The position numbers were made by a program, and so were the translations under genes. Under the pieces are notes generated by a model. It did no database searches and had not been told where the DNA came from. It saw nothing but the letters and a program-made list of their open reading frames with translations. A stretch of DNA of 64,000 bases from Streptococcus pyogenes (lineage in GTDB: Bacteria; Bacillota; Bacilli; Lactobacillales; Streptococcaceae): positions 806,001-870,000 of the forward strand of contig NZ_LN831034.1 of assembly GCF_002055535.1 (NCBI RefSeq), read 5' to 3'. This document shows, piece by piece, positions 1-12,559 of this stretch (positions are counted from its first letter, which is position 1; the number at the start of each line of letters is the position of its first letter).

Positions 1-372
1 GATAGGAATTATAGTAGTCGAGTGACCTTACAAGCTGTCTCAGCTGATGGAACTATTTTAGCAAGTGCAATTGATCCTGCAAAAACAAATTTATCAGTTG
101 CTGTAAAAAAAATAACGAAATCAGTCCCGATTAGAGTTGAGGCAGTGGGGATGATGGATGATAGCTTATCAGATATTCAATACAAATTGTCAAAACAAAC
201 AGCTGTTATCTCAGGTAGTCGAGAGGTCTTAGAAGATATTGATGAAATTATTGCAGAAGTTAACATTTCTGATGTCACTAAAAATACTAGTAAGACCGTG
301 AGTTTGTCTTCTAGTCAGGTGTCAATTGAGCCGTCAGTAGTGACCGTTCAGTTGACAACCACCAAAAAATAA
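1..372 (+). CDS. cdaR: CdaR/YbbR-domain protein, 3' end only
   Basis: The reading frame is open from the first base of the window, so this is the C-terminal end of a longer gene. The visible part looks like the last YbbR domain repeats, with alternating short beta strands. In Firmicutes the YbbR protein CdaR is a membrane-anchored, extracellular-facing partner of the cyclic-di-AMP synthase CdaA, and the gene order cdaA-cdaR-glmM is conserved. Here glmM follows 53 bases later, which supports the call. The in-frame GTG at 22 is internal, not a start. Confidence 0.85.
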   Translation, partial: DRNYSSRVTLQAVSADGTILASAIDPAKTNLSVAVKKITKSVPIRVEAVGMMDDSLSDIQYKLSKQTAVISGSREVLEDIDEIIAEVNISDVTKNTSKTVSLSSSQVSIEPSVVTVQLTTTKK

Positions 373-425
373 TGGATAATAACTAGGAAAATTGAATGGA
401 GGAAGCCATTAGGCTTATATAAATT

Positions 426-1781
426 ATGGGAAAATATTTTGGAACAGATGGTGTTCGTGGCGAAGCAAATGTTGAGCTGACACCTGAGTTAGCTTTTAAA
501 CTGGGCCGATTCGGTGGTTATGTTTTAAGTCAACATGAGACCGAAAGACCTAAAGTTTTTGTGGCGCGTGACACCCGTATTTCAGGAGAAATGTTGGAGT
601 CAGCCTTGATTGCTGGTCTACTATCTGTTGGTATTGAAGTTTATAAACTTGGCGTTTTAGCGACACCTGGTGTCTCTTATTTAGTTAGAACAGAAAAAGC
701 AAGTGCAGGTGTGATGATTTCTGCAAGTCATAACCCTGCGCTTGACAATGGCATCAAATTCTTTGGGAATGATGGGTTTAAGTTAGCTGATGACCAAGAA
801 TTGGAAATTGAAGCTCTCTTAGATGCTCCGGAGGACACGCTTCCTCGCCCGAGTGCAGAAGGACTTGGAACCTTGGTAGATTATCCAGAAGGACTTCGTA
901 AATATGAAAAGTTCTTGGTAACAACTGGTACTGACTTAAGCGGTATGACAGTTGCCTTAGACACTGCTAATGGAGCTGCTTCAGTGTCAGCACGTGATGT
1001 CTTTTTAGATTTAAATGCAGAAATTGCTGTCATTGGTGAAAAACCAAATGGTCTTAATATTAATGACGGTGTTGGTTCAACGCGTCCAGAACAACTTCAA
1101 GAGTTAGTTAAGGAAACAGGAGCAGATCTTGGTTTAGCCTTTGATGGCGATAGCGACCGTCTGATTGCTGTGGACGAAACTGGCGAGATTGTTGACGGTG
1201 ATCGTATTATGTTTATCATTGGTAAATATTTGTCAGAAAAAGGGCTTCTTGCTCACAATACCATTGTCACAACGGTGATGTCTAACCTCGGTTTTCATAA
1301 AGCTTTAGATAAACAAGGTATTAATAAAGCAATTACAGCAGTTGGAGACCGCTATGTGGTTGAAGAAATGCGTAGCTCAGGATACAATCTCGGTGGTGAA
1401 CAATCAGGCCATGTCATTATCATGGACTACAATACCACTGGAGATGGTCAGTTGACAGCTATCCAATTAGCCAAGGTGATGAAGGAAACTGGAAAATCAC
1501 TTTCGGAATTAGCTGCTGAAGTAACCATTTACCCTCAAAAACTGGTGAATATTCGTGTGGAAAACAGCATGAAAGAACGTGCTATGGAAGTTCCAGCTAT
1601 TGCGAACATCATTGCAAAAATGGAGGATGAAATGGCTGGTAATGGTCGTATTCTCGTGAGACCAAGTGGTACAGAACCTCTTCTTCGTGTCATGGCAGAG
1701 GCGCCAACAGATGCCGAAGTTGATTATTATGTCGATACTATTGCTGATGTCGTCCGTACAGAAATCGGATGCGATAACTAA
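426..1781 (+). CDS. glmM: Phosphoglucosamine mutase GlmM
   Basis: GlmM converts glucosamine-6-phosphate to glucosamine-1-phosphate for UDP-GlcNAc and peptidoglycan synthesis in the cytoplasm. The 451-residue length is normal for the family. The phosphoserine loop ISASHNP carries the catalytic Ser at 101. The metal loop DGDSDR is at 240-245, the sugar-binding loop GGEQSGH at 323-329 and the phosphate-binding RPSGTEP at 412-418, so all four active-site elements are intact. It follows cdaR, as in the conserved c-di-AMP/cell-wall operon, and is followed by a strong terminator. Confidence 0.97.
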   Translation: MGKYFGTDGVRGEANVELTPELAFKLGRFGGYVLSQHETERPKVFVARDTRISGEMLESALIAGLLSVGIEVYKLGVLATPGVSYLVRTEKASAGVMISASHNPALDNGIKFFGNDGFKLADDQELEIEALLDAPEDTLPRPSAEGLGTLVDYPEGLRKYEKFLVTTGTDLSGMTVALDTANGAASVSARDVFLDLNAEIAVIGEKPNGLNINDGVGSTRPEQLQELVKETGADLGLAFDGDSDRLIAVDETGEIVDGDRIMFIIGKYLSEKGLLAHNTIVTTVMSNLGFHKALDKQGINKAITAVGDRYVVEEMRSSGYNLGGEQSGHVIIMDYNTTGDGQLTAIQLAKVMKETGKSLSELAAEVTIYPQKLVNIRVENSMKERAMEVPAIANIIAKMEDEMAGNGRILVRPSGTEPLLRVMAEAPTDAEVDYYVDTIADVVRTEIGCDN

Positions 1782-1836
1782 CGAGTTGAGTACAAACAAG
1801 AAACCTTATTTCTAAGGCTTCTGTCAACAATTGGAA

Positions 1837-1870
1837 AGAGGCTTGGGGCGTTTAGCCCAAGTCTCTTTTT
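1837..1870 (+). terminator. Intrinsic terminator after glmM
   Basis: An 11-bp stem (AGAGGCTTGGG pairing with CCCAAGTCTCT), a short loop and a T-run close the cdaR-glmM transcript. Confidence 0.85.
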
Positions 1871-1914
1871 ATAAATTGTTATAAATTGCTAAAGTAGAAG
1901 AGAAAGGATATTGG

Positions 1915-2556
1915 ATGACAAAACAGCAAATCGAAAAACTAGCGGACTTACTGCCTCCTTTTGCAGCCACACTTTACTTAGACATGATTCCTGAATTTCA
2001 AGAAGGTTATGCTTCTTATGTTTATCAAACACCAAAACAAGATATTCAAAAGCGCCGCATCAAGCAGTTAACTAAAAATTTTGAACGATTACTAGATACC
2101 CCATCTTTTTATGTGATGCCTGTGACAAGAAAAACAGCAGAGCAATTGCTAGCAGATAAAGGCCTAGCTTATCATTTGTTATCGACAGTTGCAGCTAATC
2201 AAGTGTTTGCGGCTGCTGTTAACGAGGATCAGATGCTTTTTCAAGTGCTTCGAAATGGAGCAAGAGTAGCCTTTGTGATTCTTCAAGAAAAGGGGGAATT
2301 TCTAGAAATGACTTTAGGGATTCTTGAAACAGTGACAGAAAACGAGGTTCCAGCAGCTATTGTGGAGGCTGTCCAGACATATCTTCTGGCAGATATGCAA
2401 GAGAAACTCCCTTCTTTAAGCATTATGGTCAGTCAAGAATCAAGCAAGCTTTTTTACCAAGAACAAGGGTTTGTTTTGCTAGCTAAGGGTTGCAAGCCAG
2501 GAAACGAAAATGATTCTGACGTTTGTCAGCTCGTAAAATACTTTTCCAAGCCATGA
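1915..2556 (+). CDS. Uncharacterised streptococcal protein, 213 aa
   Basis: I do not recognise a defined function. The protein is soluble-looking, with no signal peptide or membrane segment. The C-terminal half has an acyltransferase-like feel (alternating strands, then YQEQGFVLL near residue 183, reminiscent of the last motif of GNAT folds), but this is only an impression. The start is supported by an AAAGGA-type ribosome binding site upstream. It lies alone between the glmM terminator and hemW, and its last codons overlap the region in front of the hemW promoter. Confidence 0.75.
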   Translation: MTKQQIEKLADLLPPFAATLYLDMIPEFQEGYASYVYQTPKQDIQKRRIKQLTKNFERLLDTPSFYVMPVTRKTAEQLLADKGLAYHLLSTVAANQVFAAAVNEDQMLFQVLRNGARVAFVILQEKGEFLEMTLGILETVTENEVPAAIVEAVQTYLLADMQEKLPSLSIMVSQESSKLFYQEQGFVLLAKGCKPGNENDSDVCQLVKYFSKP

Positions 2557-2603
2557 AGAATCAAGGGAAATGGTTTATTCATAGAAACATTTTATCATCA
2601 AAG

Positions 2604-2612
2604 TGGTATAAT
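2604..2612 (+). promoter_or_regulatory. Extended -10 promoter directly before hemW
   Basis: The TGG-TATAAT box ends six bases before the hemW ATG at 2619. The predicted transcription start therefore falls at or beside the start codon, and no Shine-Dalgarno sequence is present between them. This suggests a leaderless mRNA. Confidence 0.55.
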
Positions 2613-2618
2613 AAGACC

Positions 2619-3749
2619 ATGTCAAAAAAACCTACTTCAGCCTATGTGCACATTCCTTTTTGCACACAAATTTGTTATTATTGCGATTTTTCAAAAGTCT
2701 TTATCCAAAATCAACCTGTTGATGCTTATTTGAAAGCCTTGATTCAAGAATTTGACTCTTATGGCATTCGAGACCTAAAAACCCTTTATATTGGAGGAGG
2801 TACGCCTACAGCTATCACTGCTAAACAGTTGGAGTATCTCCTAAATCACCTTGAACGAAACCTCAATTTAGATGATCTTGAAGAATTCACAATTGAGGCA
2901 AATCCTGGTGATTTGACGCCAGAAAAAATTGCGGTGCTTCAGAGGTCAGCTGTCAATCGGATTTCCTTGGGGGTGCAGACTTTTAATAACAAGCAATTAA
3001 AGCAGATTGGCCGTAGCCATAATGAAGAACAAATTTATAGCACCATTGCCAATTTAAAAACTGCAGGCTTTCACAATATTTCCATTGATTTAATTTATGC
3101 CTTGCCAGGTCAAACCTTAGATCAAGTCAAGGAAAATGTTGCTAAAGCTTTGGCACTTGATATTCCCCACCTTAGTCTTTATAGCCTTATTTTGGAACAT
3201 CACACTGTTTTTATGAACAAAATGCGACGTGGTAAACTTAACTTACCAACGGAAGACTTGGAAGCGGAAATGTTTGAGTACATTATTTCAGAAATGGAAG
3301 CTAATGGTTTTGAGCATTATGAAATTTCCAATTTTACCAAACCAGGTTTTGAAAGTCGCCATAACTTGATGTATTGGGATAATGTGGAGTATTTTGGATG
3401 TGGTGCAGGGGCTTCAGGTTACCTTAATGGCATTCGTTATCAGAATCGGGTGCCCATCCAGCATTATCTTAAAGCGGTTGAAGCAGGGAATGCTAGACTA
3501 AATGAAGAAGTGCTGCGCAAAGAGGAAATGATGGAAGAGGAACTCTTTTTGGGCTTACGTAAAAAGACAGGAGTCTCCATCCAGCGGTTCCAAGAAAAAT
3601 TTGGTATGTCTTTTGAGGAGCGTTATGGAAATATTGTTAGGGAGCTTCAAAACCAAGGACTGCTTGTCAAAGATGACGCCTTTGTCAGAATGACTAAAAA
3701 GGGTCTTTTCTTAGGTGATTCTGTTGCTGAGCGGTTTATATTAGATTAG
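2619..3749 (+). CDS. hemW: Radical SAM heme chaperone HemW
   Basis: HemW is a coproporphyrinogen-oxidase-like radical SAM protein that binds heme and is thought to pass it to acceptors; it is not a true coproporphyrinogen dehydrogenase. The protein is 376 residues. The iron-sulphur motif C-x3-C-x2-C is at Cys15, Cys19 and Cys22, and the SAM-binding GGGTPT at 59-64. The frame is open upstream to 2523, but the ATG at 2619 gives the family N-terminus MSKKPTSAYVHIPFC. No ribosome binding site precedes this ATG and a -10 box sits immediately before it. Confidence 0.93.
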   Translation: MSKKPTSAYVHIPFCTQICYYCDFSKVFIQNQPVDAYLKALIQEFDSYGIRDLKTLYIGGGTPTAITAKQLEYLLNHLERNLNLDDLEEFTIEANPGDLTPEKIAVLQRSAVNRISLGVQTFNNKQLKQIGRSHNEEQIYSTIANLKTAGFHNISIDLIYALPGQTLDQVKENVAKALALDIPHLSLYSLILEHHTVFMNKMRRGKLNLPTEDLEAEMFEYIISEMEANGFEHYEISNFTKPGFESRHNLMYWDNVEYFGCGAGASGYLNGIRYQNRVPIQHYLKAVEAGNARLNEEVLRKEEMMEEELFLGLRKKTGVSIQRFQEKFGMSFEERYGNIVRELQNQGLLVKDDAFVRMTKKGLFLGDSVAERFILD

Positions 3750-3758
3750 GAGAGTATT

Positions 3759-4511
3759 ATGGGATTAAGTTATCAGGAGGAGTTGACACTTCCTTTTGAA
3801 TTATGTGATGTCAAATCAGATATAAAATTGCCCCTTTTATTAGACTATTGTTTGATGGTTTCTGGTAGACAGTCTGCGCAATTAGGACGAAGTAACAACA
3901 ATCTTTTAGTTGATTACAAGCTTGTTTGGATTGTAACGGATTATGAGATCACTATTCATCGCTTGCCACATTTTCAAGAAACCATCACCATTGAAACAAA
4001 AGCCCTTTCCTATAATAAATTTTTTTGTTATCGCCAATTTTATATTTATGATCAAGAGGGGGGTCTTTTAGTGGATATCTTAGCCTATTTTGCTTTGTTA
4101 AACCCAGATACGCGAAAAGTGGCAACTATTCCAGAAGATTTAGTAGCGCCATTTGAGACTGATTTTGTTAAAAAGCTACACCGTGTTCCTAAAATGCCTC
4201 TTTTAGAACAATCAATTGATCGTGATTATTATGTGCGTTATTTTGATATTGATATGAATGGTCATGTCAACAACAGTAAATATTTAGATTGGATGTATGA
4301 TGTGTTGGGGTGTGAGTTTTTAAAAACGCATCAGCCTCTTAAGATGACTTTGAAATATGTTAAAGAAGTCTCACCAGGCGGTCAAATTACTTCCAGTTAC
4401 CATTTGGACCAATTAACTTCTTACCATCAAATCACCTCAGATGGGCAGCTGAATGCCCAAGCCATGATTGAATGGCGAGCGATTAAACAAACAGAAAGCG
4501 AGACAGACTAG
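3759..4511 (+). CDS. Acyl-ACP thioesterase
   Basis: This 250-residue protein belongs to the bacterial FatA/FatB-like acyl-ACP thioesterases, which release fatty acids from acyl carrier protein. Two hotdog folds are expected. The second holds the D-x-N-x-H-type catalytic signature, [14 protein letters not shown], with Asn167 and His169. It starts nine bases after hemW and its stop overlaps the GTG start of the next gene by one base, so hemW, this gene and the two following genes probably form one operon. Confidence 0.9.
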   Translation: MGLSYQEELTLPFELCDVKSDIKLPLLLDYCLMVSGRQSAQLGRSNNNLLVDYKLVWIVTDYEITIHRLPHFQETITIETKALSYNKFFCYRQFYIYDQEGGLLVDILAYFALLNPDTRKVATIPEDLVAPFETDFVKKLHRVPKMPLLEQSIDRDYYVRYFDIDMNGHVNNSKYLDWMYDVLGCEFLKTHQPLKMTLKYVKEVSPGGQITSSYHLDQLTSYHQITSDGQLNAQAMIEWRAIKQTESETD

Positions 4512-5275
4512 TGCCTTATAAGGGTTATTTAATTGATTTAGACGGAACGATTTACCAAGGGAAAAACCGTATTCCAGCAGGGGAGCGGTTTATCAAACGC
4601 CTACAAGAAAGAGGCATTCCCTATTTATTAGTGACTAATAATACCACAAGAACACCCGAAATGGTGCAAAGCATGCTGGCTAATCAGTTTCATGTTGAGA
4701 CAAGCATTGAGACCATTTATACGGCTACCATGGCAACCGTCGATTACATGAATGACATGAACCGTGGCAAGACAGCTTACGTTATTGGAGAAACAGGGCT
4801 CAAATCAGCTATTGCAGCAGCAGGTTACGTAGAAGAACTTGAGAATCCCGCTTACGTGGTGGTTGGTTTAGACAGTCAGGTGACCTATGAGATGTTGGCT
4901 ATAGCCACCTTGGCTATTCAAAAAGGTGCCCTCTTTATTGGGACAAATCCTGATTTAAACATTCCAACCGAACGTGGTTTGATGCCAGGAGCAGGTGCAT
5001 TGAATGCCTTACTAGAAGCTGCCACACGTGTAAAACCTGTTTTTATTGGCAAGCCCAACGCTATCATTATGAATAAATCACTAGAGGTATTGGGCATTCA
5101 GCGCTCTGAGGCTGTCATGGTTGGCGATAATTACTTGACTGATATCATGGCAGGTATTCAAAATGATATTGCAACGATCCTCGTGACAACAGGCTTTACC
5201 AGACCTGAAGAGGTACCAACCTTACCAATTCAGCCAGATCATGTCCTATCCAGCCTTGATGAGTGGAGGTTGTGA
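4511..5275 (+). CDS. HAD-IIA (NagD-like) phosphatase
   Basis: This 254-residue HAD-superfamily hydrolase has all motifs. Motif I is DLDGT with nucleophile Asp9 and acid Asp11. Motif II is VTNNTTRT, the motif III Lys is in GKPNAI, and motif IV is VGDNYLTDI. The large type II cap between motifs II and III matches NagD/TIGR01457 proteins, which dephosphorylate small sugar or nucleotide phosphates. The substrate cannot be told from sequence. The GTG start overlaps the previous stop, indicating translational coupling. Confidence 0.92.
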   Translation: MPYKGYLIDLDGTIYQGKNRIPAGERFIKRLQERGIPYLLVTNNTTRTPEMVQSMLANQFHVETSIETIYTATMATVDYMNDMNRGKTAYVIGETGLKSAIAAAGYVEELENPAYVVVGLDSQVTYEMLAIATLAIQKGALFIGTNPDLNIPTERGLMPGAGALNALLEAATRVKPVFIGKPNAIIMNKSLEVLGIQRSEAVMVGDNYLTDIMAGIQNDIATILVTTGFTRPEEVPTLPIQPDHVLSSLDEWRL

Positions 5276-5907
5276 TGGTAGAAAACACTAAATTACTATG
5301 TAGCTGGGTATGGTTATTAGCGTTAGCTATTCTCATAACGATCTATTCAACGTGGCTGTGGTATCCTCTTGAGGTGGACCATCTAAAGTTAGAACAAGTT
5401 GTTTTTATGAGCAAGGATGCTATCTTGCATAACTATAACGGACTACTCAATTACCTCACCAATCCTTTTGTGACAAGGTTGGAATTTGCTAATTTTCACT
5501 CATCGGCAGACGGACTCAAGCATTTTGCAGATGTGAAGTGGCTTTTTCACCTAACTCAAGTCGTTTTTCTTGGCCTTCTTTACCCAACCCTTAAGACTTT
5601 CACACAAAGGTTAAAAACCAAACGTTTCTGGCTCCTTCAAAAACCTTTAATACTAGCAGCTTTGTTTCCTCTTATGATTGGTCTAATGGCTAGTTTCATT
5701 GGGTTTGAACATTTTTTTACTCTTTTTCATCAGGTGCTTTTTGTAGGAGATAGCAGCTGGCTCTTTGATCCCTTGAAAGATTCTGTGATTTGGATCCTTC
5801 CAGAAGTCTTTTTCTTGCACTGTTTCCTTTTCTTTATGATAGTTTACGAAATCATCCTGTGGAGCTTAGTAGGTTTAGCAAGATGGCAGCGCCTAAATGT
5901 AGAATGA
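5275..5907 (+). CDS. TIGR01906-type integral membrane protein (DUF1461)
   Basis: This 210-residue protein has four clear hydrophobic segments, near residues 10-30, 85-105, 120-145 and 180-205, with a large outer loop after the first. It resembles the TIGR01906/DUF1461 family, whose function is unknown. The ATG at 5275 is preferred over the in-frame ATG at 5263, because a GGAGG sits five bases before it and it overlaps the previous stop as ATGA-type coupling. It is the last gene before the CRISPR region. Confidence 0.85.
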   Translation: MVENTKLLCSWVWLLALAILITIYSTWLWYPLEVDHLKLEQVVFMSKDAILHNYNGLLNYLTNPFVTRLEFANFHSSADGLKHFADVKWLFHLTQVVFLGLLYPTLKTFTQRLKTKRFWLLQKPLILAALFPLMIGLMASFIGFEHFFTLFHQVLFVGDSSWLFDPLKDSVIWILPEVFFLHCFLFFMIVYEIILWSLVGLARWQRLNVE

Positions 5908-5945
5908 TAAAAGGATTAAGAGATTAATTTCCCTAAAAATGATAA

Positions 5946-5975
5946 AACAAGCGTTTTGAAAGCGCTTGTTTTTTT
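5946..5975 (+). terminator. Terminator between the hemW operon and the CRISPR locus
   Basis: A stem AACAAGCG / CGCTTGTT is followed by seven T residues. It ends rightward transcription before the oppositely oriented tracrRNA. Confidence 0.85.
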
Positions 5976-6005
5976 GGTTTGCAGTCAGAGTAGAATAGAA
6001 GTATC

Positions 6006-6176
6006 AAAAAAAGCACCGACTCGGTGCCACTTTTTCAAGTTGATAACGGACTAGCCTTATTTTAACTTGCTATGCTGTTTTGAATGGTTCCAACAAGATT
6101 ATTTTATAACTTTTATAACAAATAATCAAGGAGAAATTCAAAGAAATTTATCAGCCATAAAACAATACTTAATACT
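6006..6176 (-). ncRNA. tracrRNA: tracrRNA (short form 6006-6094, long form to about 6176)
   Basis: On the minus strand the anti-repeat GGAACCATTCAAAACAGCAT is followed by the nexus AAGGCTAGTCCGTTATCAAC. The terminal hairpin GGCACCGAGTCGGTGC and a T-run come next. The 89-nt form would start near 6094 and the 171-nt form near 6176, from its own promoter. The RNA pairs with crRNA repeats, is cut by RNase III and loads Cas9. The long form is known in this species to fold as a natural single guide that represses the cas promoter; its 5' end matches 6236-6246, see that entry. The remaining genomic repeats still match the anti-repeat. Confidence 0.97.
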
Positions 6177-6221
6177 ATAGAATGATAACAAAATAAACTA
6201 CTTTTTAAAAGAATTTTGTGT

Positions 6222-6249
6222 TATAATCTATTTATTATTAAGTATTGGG
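6222..6249 (+). promoter_or_regulatory. cas operon promoter with long-tracrRNA target
   Basis: TATAAT at 6222-6227 lies about 160 bases before the cas9 ATG. The 11 bases TATTAAGTATT at 6236-6246 are identical to the 5' end of the long tracrRNA, and GGG at 6247-6249 provides an NGG PAM. This is the autorepression site known for SpyCas9, intact here. The 6250-6386 leader has no other recognised element except the GGAGG ribosome binding site before cas9. Confidence 0.85.
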
Positions 6250-6377
6250 TAATATTTTTTGAAGAGATATTTTGAAAAAGAAAAATTAAAGCATATTAAA
6301 CTAATTTCGGAGGTCATTAAAACTATTATTGAAATCATCAAACTCATTATGGATTTAATTTAAACTTTTTATTTTAG

Positions 6378-10492
<4,115 letters not shown>

Positions 10493-10493
<1 letters not shown>

Positions 10494-11362
10494 TGGCTGG
10501 TTGGCGTACTGTTGTGGTAAATACCCACTCGAAATTATCCTATAAGAATAATCATCTGATTTTTAAGGATGCCTATAAAACGGAGCTGATCCATTTATCA
10601 GAAATTGATATTTTGTTATTAGAAACGACCGATATTGTCTTGTCCACTATGCTGGTAAAACGGCTAGTGGATGAGAATGTCCTTGTCATATTCTGTGATG
10701 ATAAACGATTACCAACAGCTATGCTGATGCCTTTTTATGGTCGTCATGATTCGAGTTTACAGCTTGGGAAACAAATGTCCTGGTCAGAAACAGTCAAATC
10801 GCAGGTTTGGACGACGATTATTGCTCAAAAGATTTTGAATCAATCTTGCTATCTAGGAGCATGCTCCTATTTTGAAAAATCCCAATCTATTATGGATTTA
10901 TATCATGGTTTGGAAAATTTTGATCCGAGTAATCGAGAAGGGCATGCAGCGAGAATTTATTTTAATACACTTTTTGGGAACGATTTCTCAAGAGATTTGG
11001 AGCATCCAATCAATGCAGGTCTGGATTATGGTTATACTTTATTATTGAGTATGTTTGCGCGTGAAGTGGTTGTGTCTGGATGTATGACTCAGTTTGGGCT
11101 TAAACACGCTAATCAGTTTAATCAGTTCAATTTTGCTAGCGATATTATGGAACCATTTAGGCCTTTAGTGGATAAGATTGTTTATGAAAATCGAAATCAG
11201 CCTTTTCCCAAAATAAAGAGAGAGTTATTTACTTTGTTTTCAGATACATTTTCATATAATGGTAAAGAGATGTATCTCACGAATATTATTAGCGATTATA
11301 CTAAAAAAGTTGTCAAAGCTCTGAATAATGAAGGGAAAGGAGTTCCTGAATTTAGGATATGA
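10493..11362 (+). CDS. cas1: CRISPR adaptation integrase Cas1
   Basis: Cas1 is the metal-dependent integrase of the Cas1-Cas2 complex that inserts new spacers at the leader-repeat junction. The 289-residue protein retains the expected active-site residues Glu149 (in NREGHAAR), His205 (in FGLKHANQ) and Glu220 (in SDIMEPFRP). Its ATG overlaps the cas9 stop by one base and its end overlaps cas2 by four bases, so the operon is tightly coupled. The gene is intact, although its natural substrate, the leader-proximal repeat, is interrupted in this genome. Confidence 0.97.
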
Positions 11363-11700
11363 GTTATAGATATATGAGAATGATACTTATGTTTGATATG
11401 CCGACGGACACCGCTGAGGAACGAAAAGCCTATCGAAAATTTCGGAAATTTTTACTTAGTGAAGGGTTTATCATGCATCAATTTTCTATTTATAGTAAGT
11501 TGCTGTTGAATAATACAGCTAACAATGCCATGATTGGTCGGCTGAGGGAGCATAATCCTAATAAAGGAAATATTACATTACTAACGGTCACGGAAAAACA
11601 GTTTGCACGAATGATTTATTTACATGGTGAAAGAAATAATTGTATTGCAAACTCCGATGAAAGACTTGTATTTCTTGGGGAGGCTTTTGATGAATCTTAA
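11359..11700 (+). CDS. cas2: CRISPR adaptation protein Cas2
   Basis: Cas2 is the small ferredoxin-like dimer that bridges two Cas1 dimers in spacer capture. The 113-residue length is normal for type II-A. The N-terminal strand MILMFDMP carries the conserved Asp13. The ATGA overlap with cas1 and the ribosome binding site for csn2 near its end show that the adaptation genes are translated together. Confidence 0.96.
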
Positions 11701-12352
11701 TTTTTCCTTACTAGATGAACCGATTCCATTAAGAGGCGGTACAATTCTTGTGCTCGAAGATGTCTGTGTATTTTCAAAAATAGTGCAATATTGTTACCAA
11801 TATGAGGAAGATTCTGAACTTAAATTTTTTGATCACAAGATGAAAACAATCAAAGAATCAGAAATCATGCTTGTAACAGATATTTTAGGATTTGATGTTA
11901 ACTCCTCAACCATTTTAAAATTGATTCATGCAGATTTAGAATCTCAATTTAATGAGAAACCCGAAGTGAAATCGATGATTGACAAATTGGTTGCTACGAT
12001 TACAGAACTGATTGTCTTTGAATGCTTAGAAAATGAATTAGATTTAGAGTATGATGAAATCACAATCCTGGAATTGATTAAGTCCTTAGGAGTAAAAGTA
12101 GAAACGCAAAGTGATACTATTTTTGAAAAATGTCTAGAGATACTTCAAATTTTCAAATATCTCACTAAGAAAAAGTTGCTTATTTTTGTCAATAGCGGAG
12201 CTTTTCTAACAAAGGATGAAGTGGCTAGTTTACAAGAGTATATATCATTGACAAATTTAACAGTTCTCTTTTTAGAACCACGTGAACTATATGATTTTCC
12301 GCAGTATATTTTAGATGAAGATTATTTCTTAATAACTAAAAATATGGTATAA
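11690..12352 (+). CDS. csn2: CRISPR adaptation protein Csn2, type II-A
   Basis: Csn2 forms a calcium-stabilised ring that binds DNA ends during spacer acquisition and defines subtype II-A. The ATG at 11690 gives the standard 220-residue protein ([17 protein letters not shown]) and is preceded by GGGGAGG; the frame is open further upstream inside cas2. It is intact. A TGG-TATAAT promoter box at 12345-12353 overlaps its stop codon and should drive the array transcript. Confidence 0.96.
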
Positions 12353-12454
12353 TACTCTTAATAAATGCAGTAATACAGGGGCTTTTCAAGACTGAAGTCT
12401 AGCTGAGACAAATAGTGCGATTACGAAATTTTTTAGACAAAAATAGTCTACGAG
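12345..12454 (+). promoter_or_regulatory. CRISPR leader and pre-crRNA promoter
   Basis: The extended -10 box (TGG then TATAAT, ending at 12353) is followed by an A/T-rich leader that ends in AAAATAGTCTACGAG. In S. pyogenes these last leader bases direct spacer insertion. The leader is complete up to the first base of the repeat. Confidence 0.9.
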
Positions 12455-12468
12455 GTTTTAGAGCTATG
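12455..12468 (+). CRISPR. Left remnant of the CRISPR repeat (14 of 36 bases)
   Basis: GTTTTAGAGCTATG is the 5' part of the S. pyogenes type II-A repeat and directly abuts the leader. It is followed by AAAACTTTTTAT, which does not match the repeat and is prophage sequence. The rest of the repeat is at 50839-50860. No spacer is present on either side. Confidence 0.95.
12461..12468. other. attL core
   Basis: The core GAGCTATG is shared with attR. To the left the sequence is the bacterial leader and repeat start; to the right it is phage. The match extends imperfectly to the left: GTTTTA at attL against GTTTAC at attR. Confidence 0.85.
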
Positions 12469-12483
12469 AAAACTTTTTATTTA

Positions 12484-12534
12484 TGATATAATAGTTTGTG
12501 TGTGAATATGCGCTTTTGTGGCGTATATTTTTTT
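12484..12534 (+). terminator. Extended -10 box followed at once by a terminator, just inside attL
   Basis: TGA-TATAAT occupies 12484-12492. AATATGCGC (12505-12513) then pairs with GCGTATATT (12521-12529), and a T-run reaches 12534. The hairpin would stop rightward transcripts from the CRISPR leader before they run antisense through integrase. The -10 box alone would give an RNA of only about 35 nt. There is no good -35 element. Confidence 0.6.
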
Positions 12535-12559
12535 GTTTCCAAAATATTTTCTGCGTATT

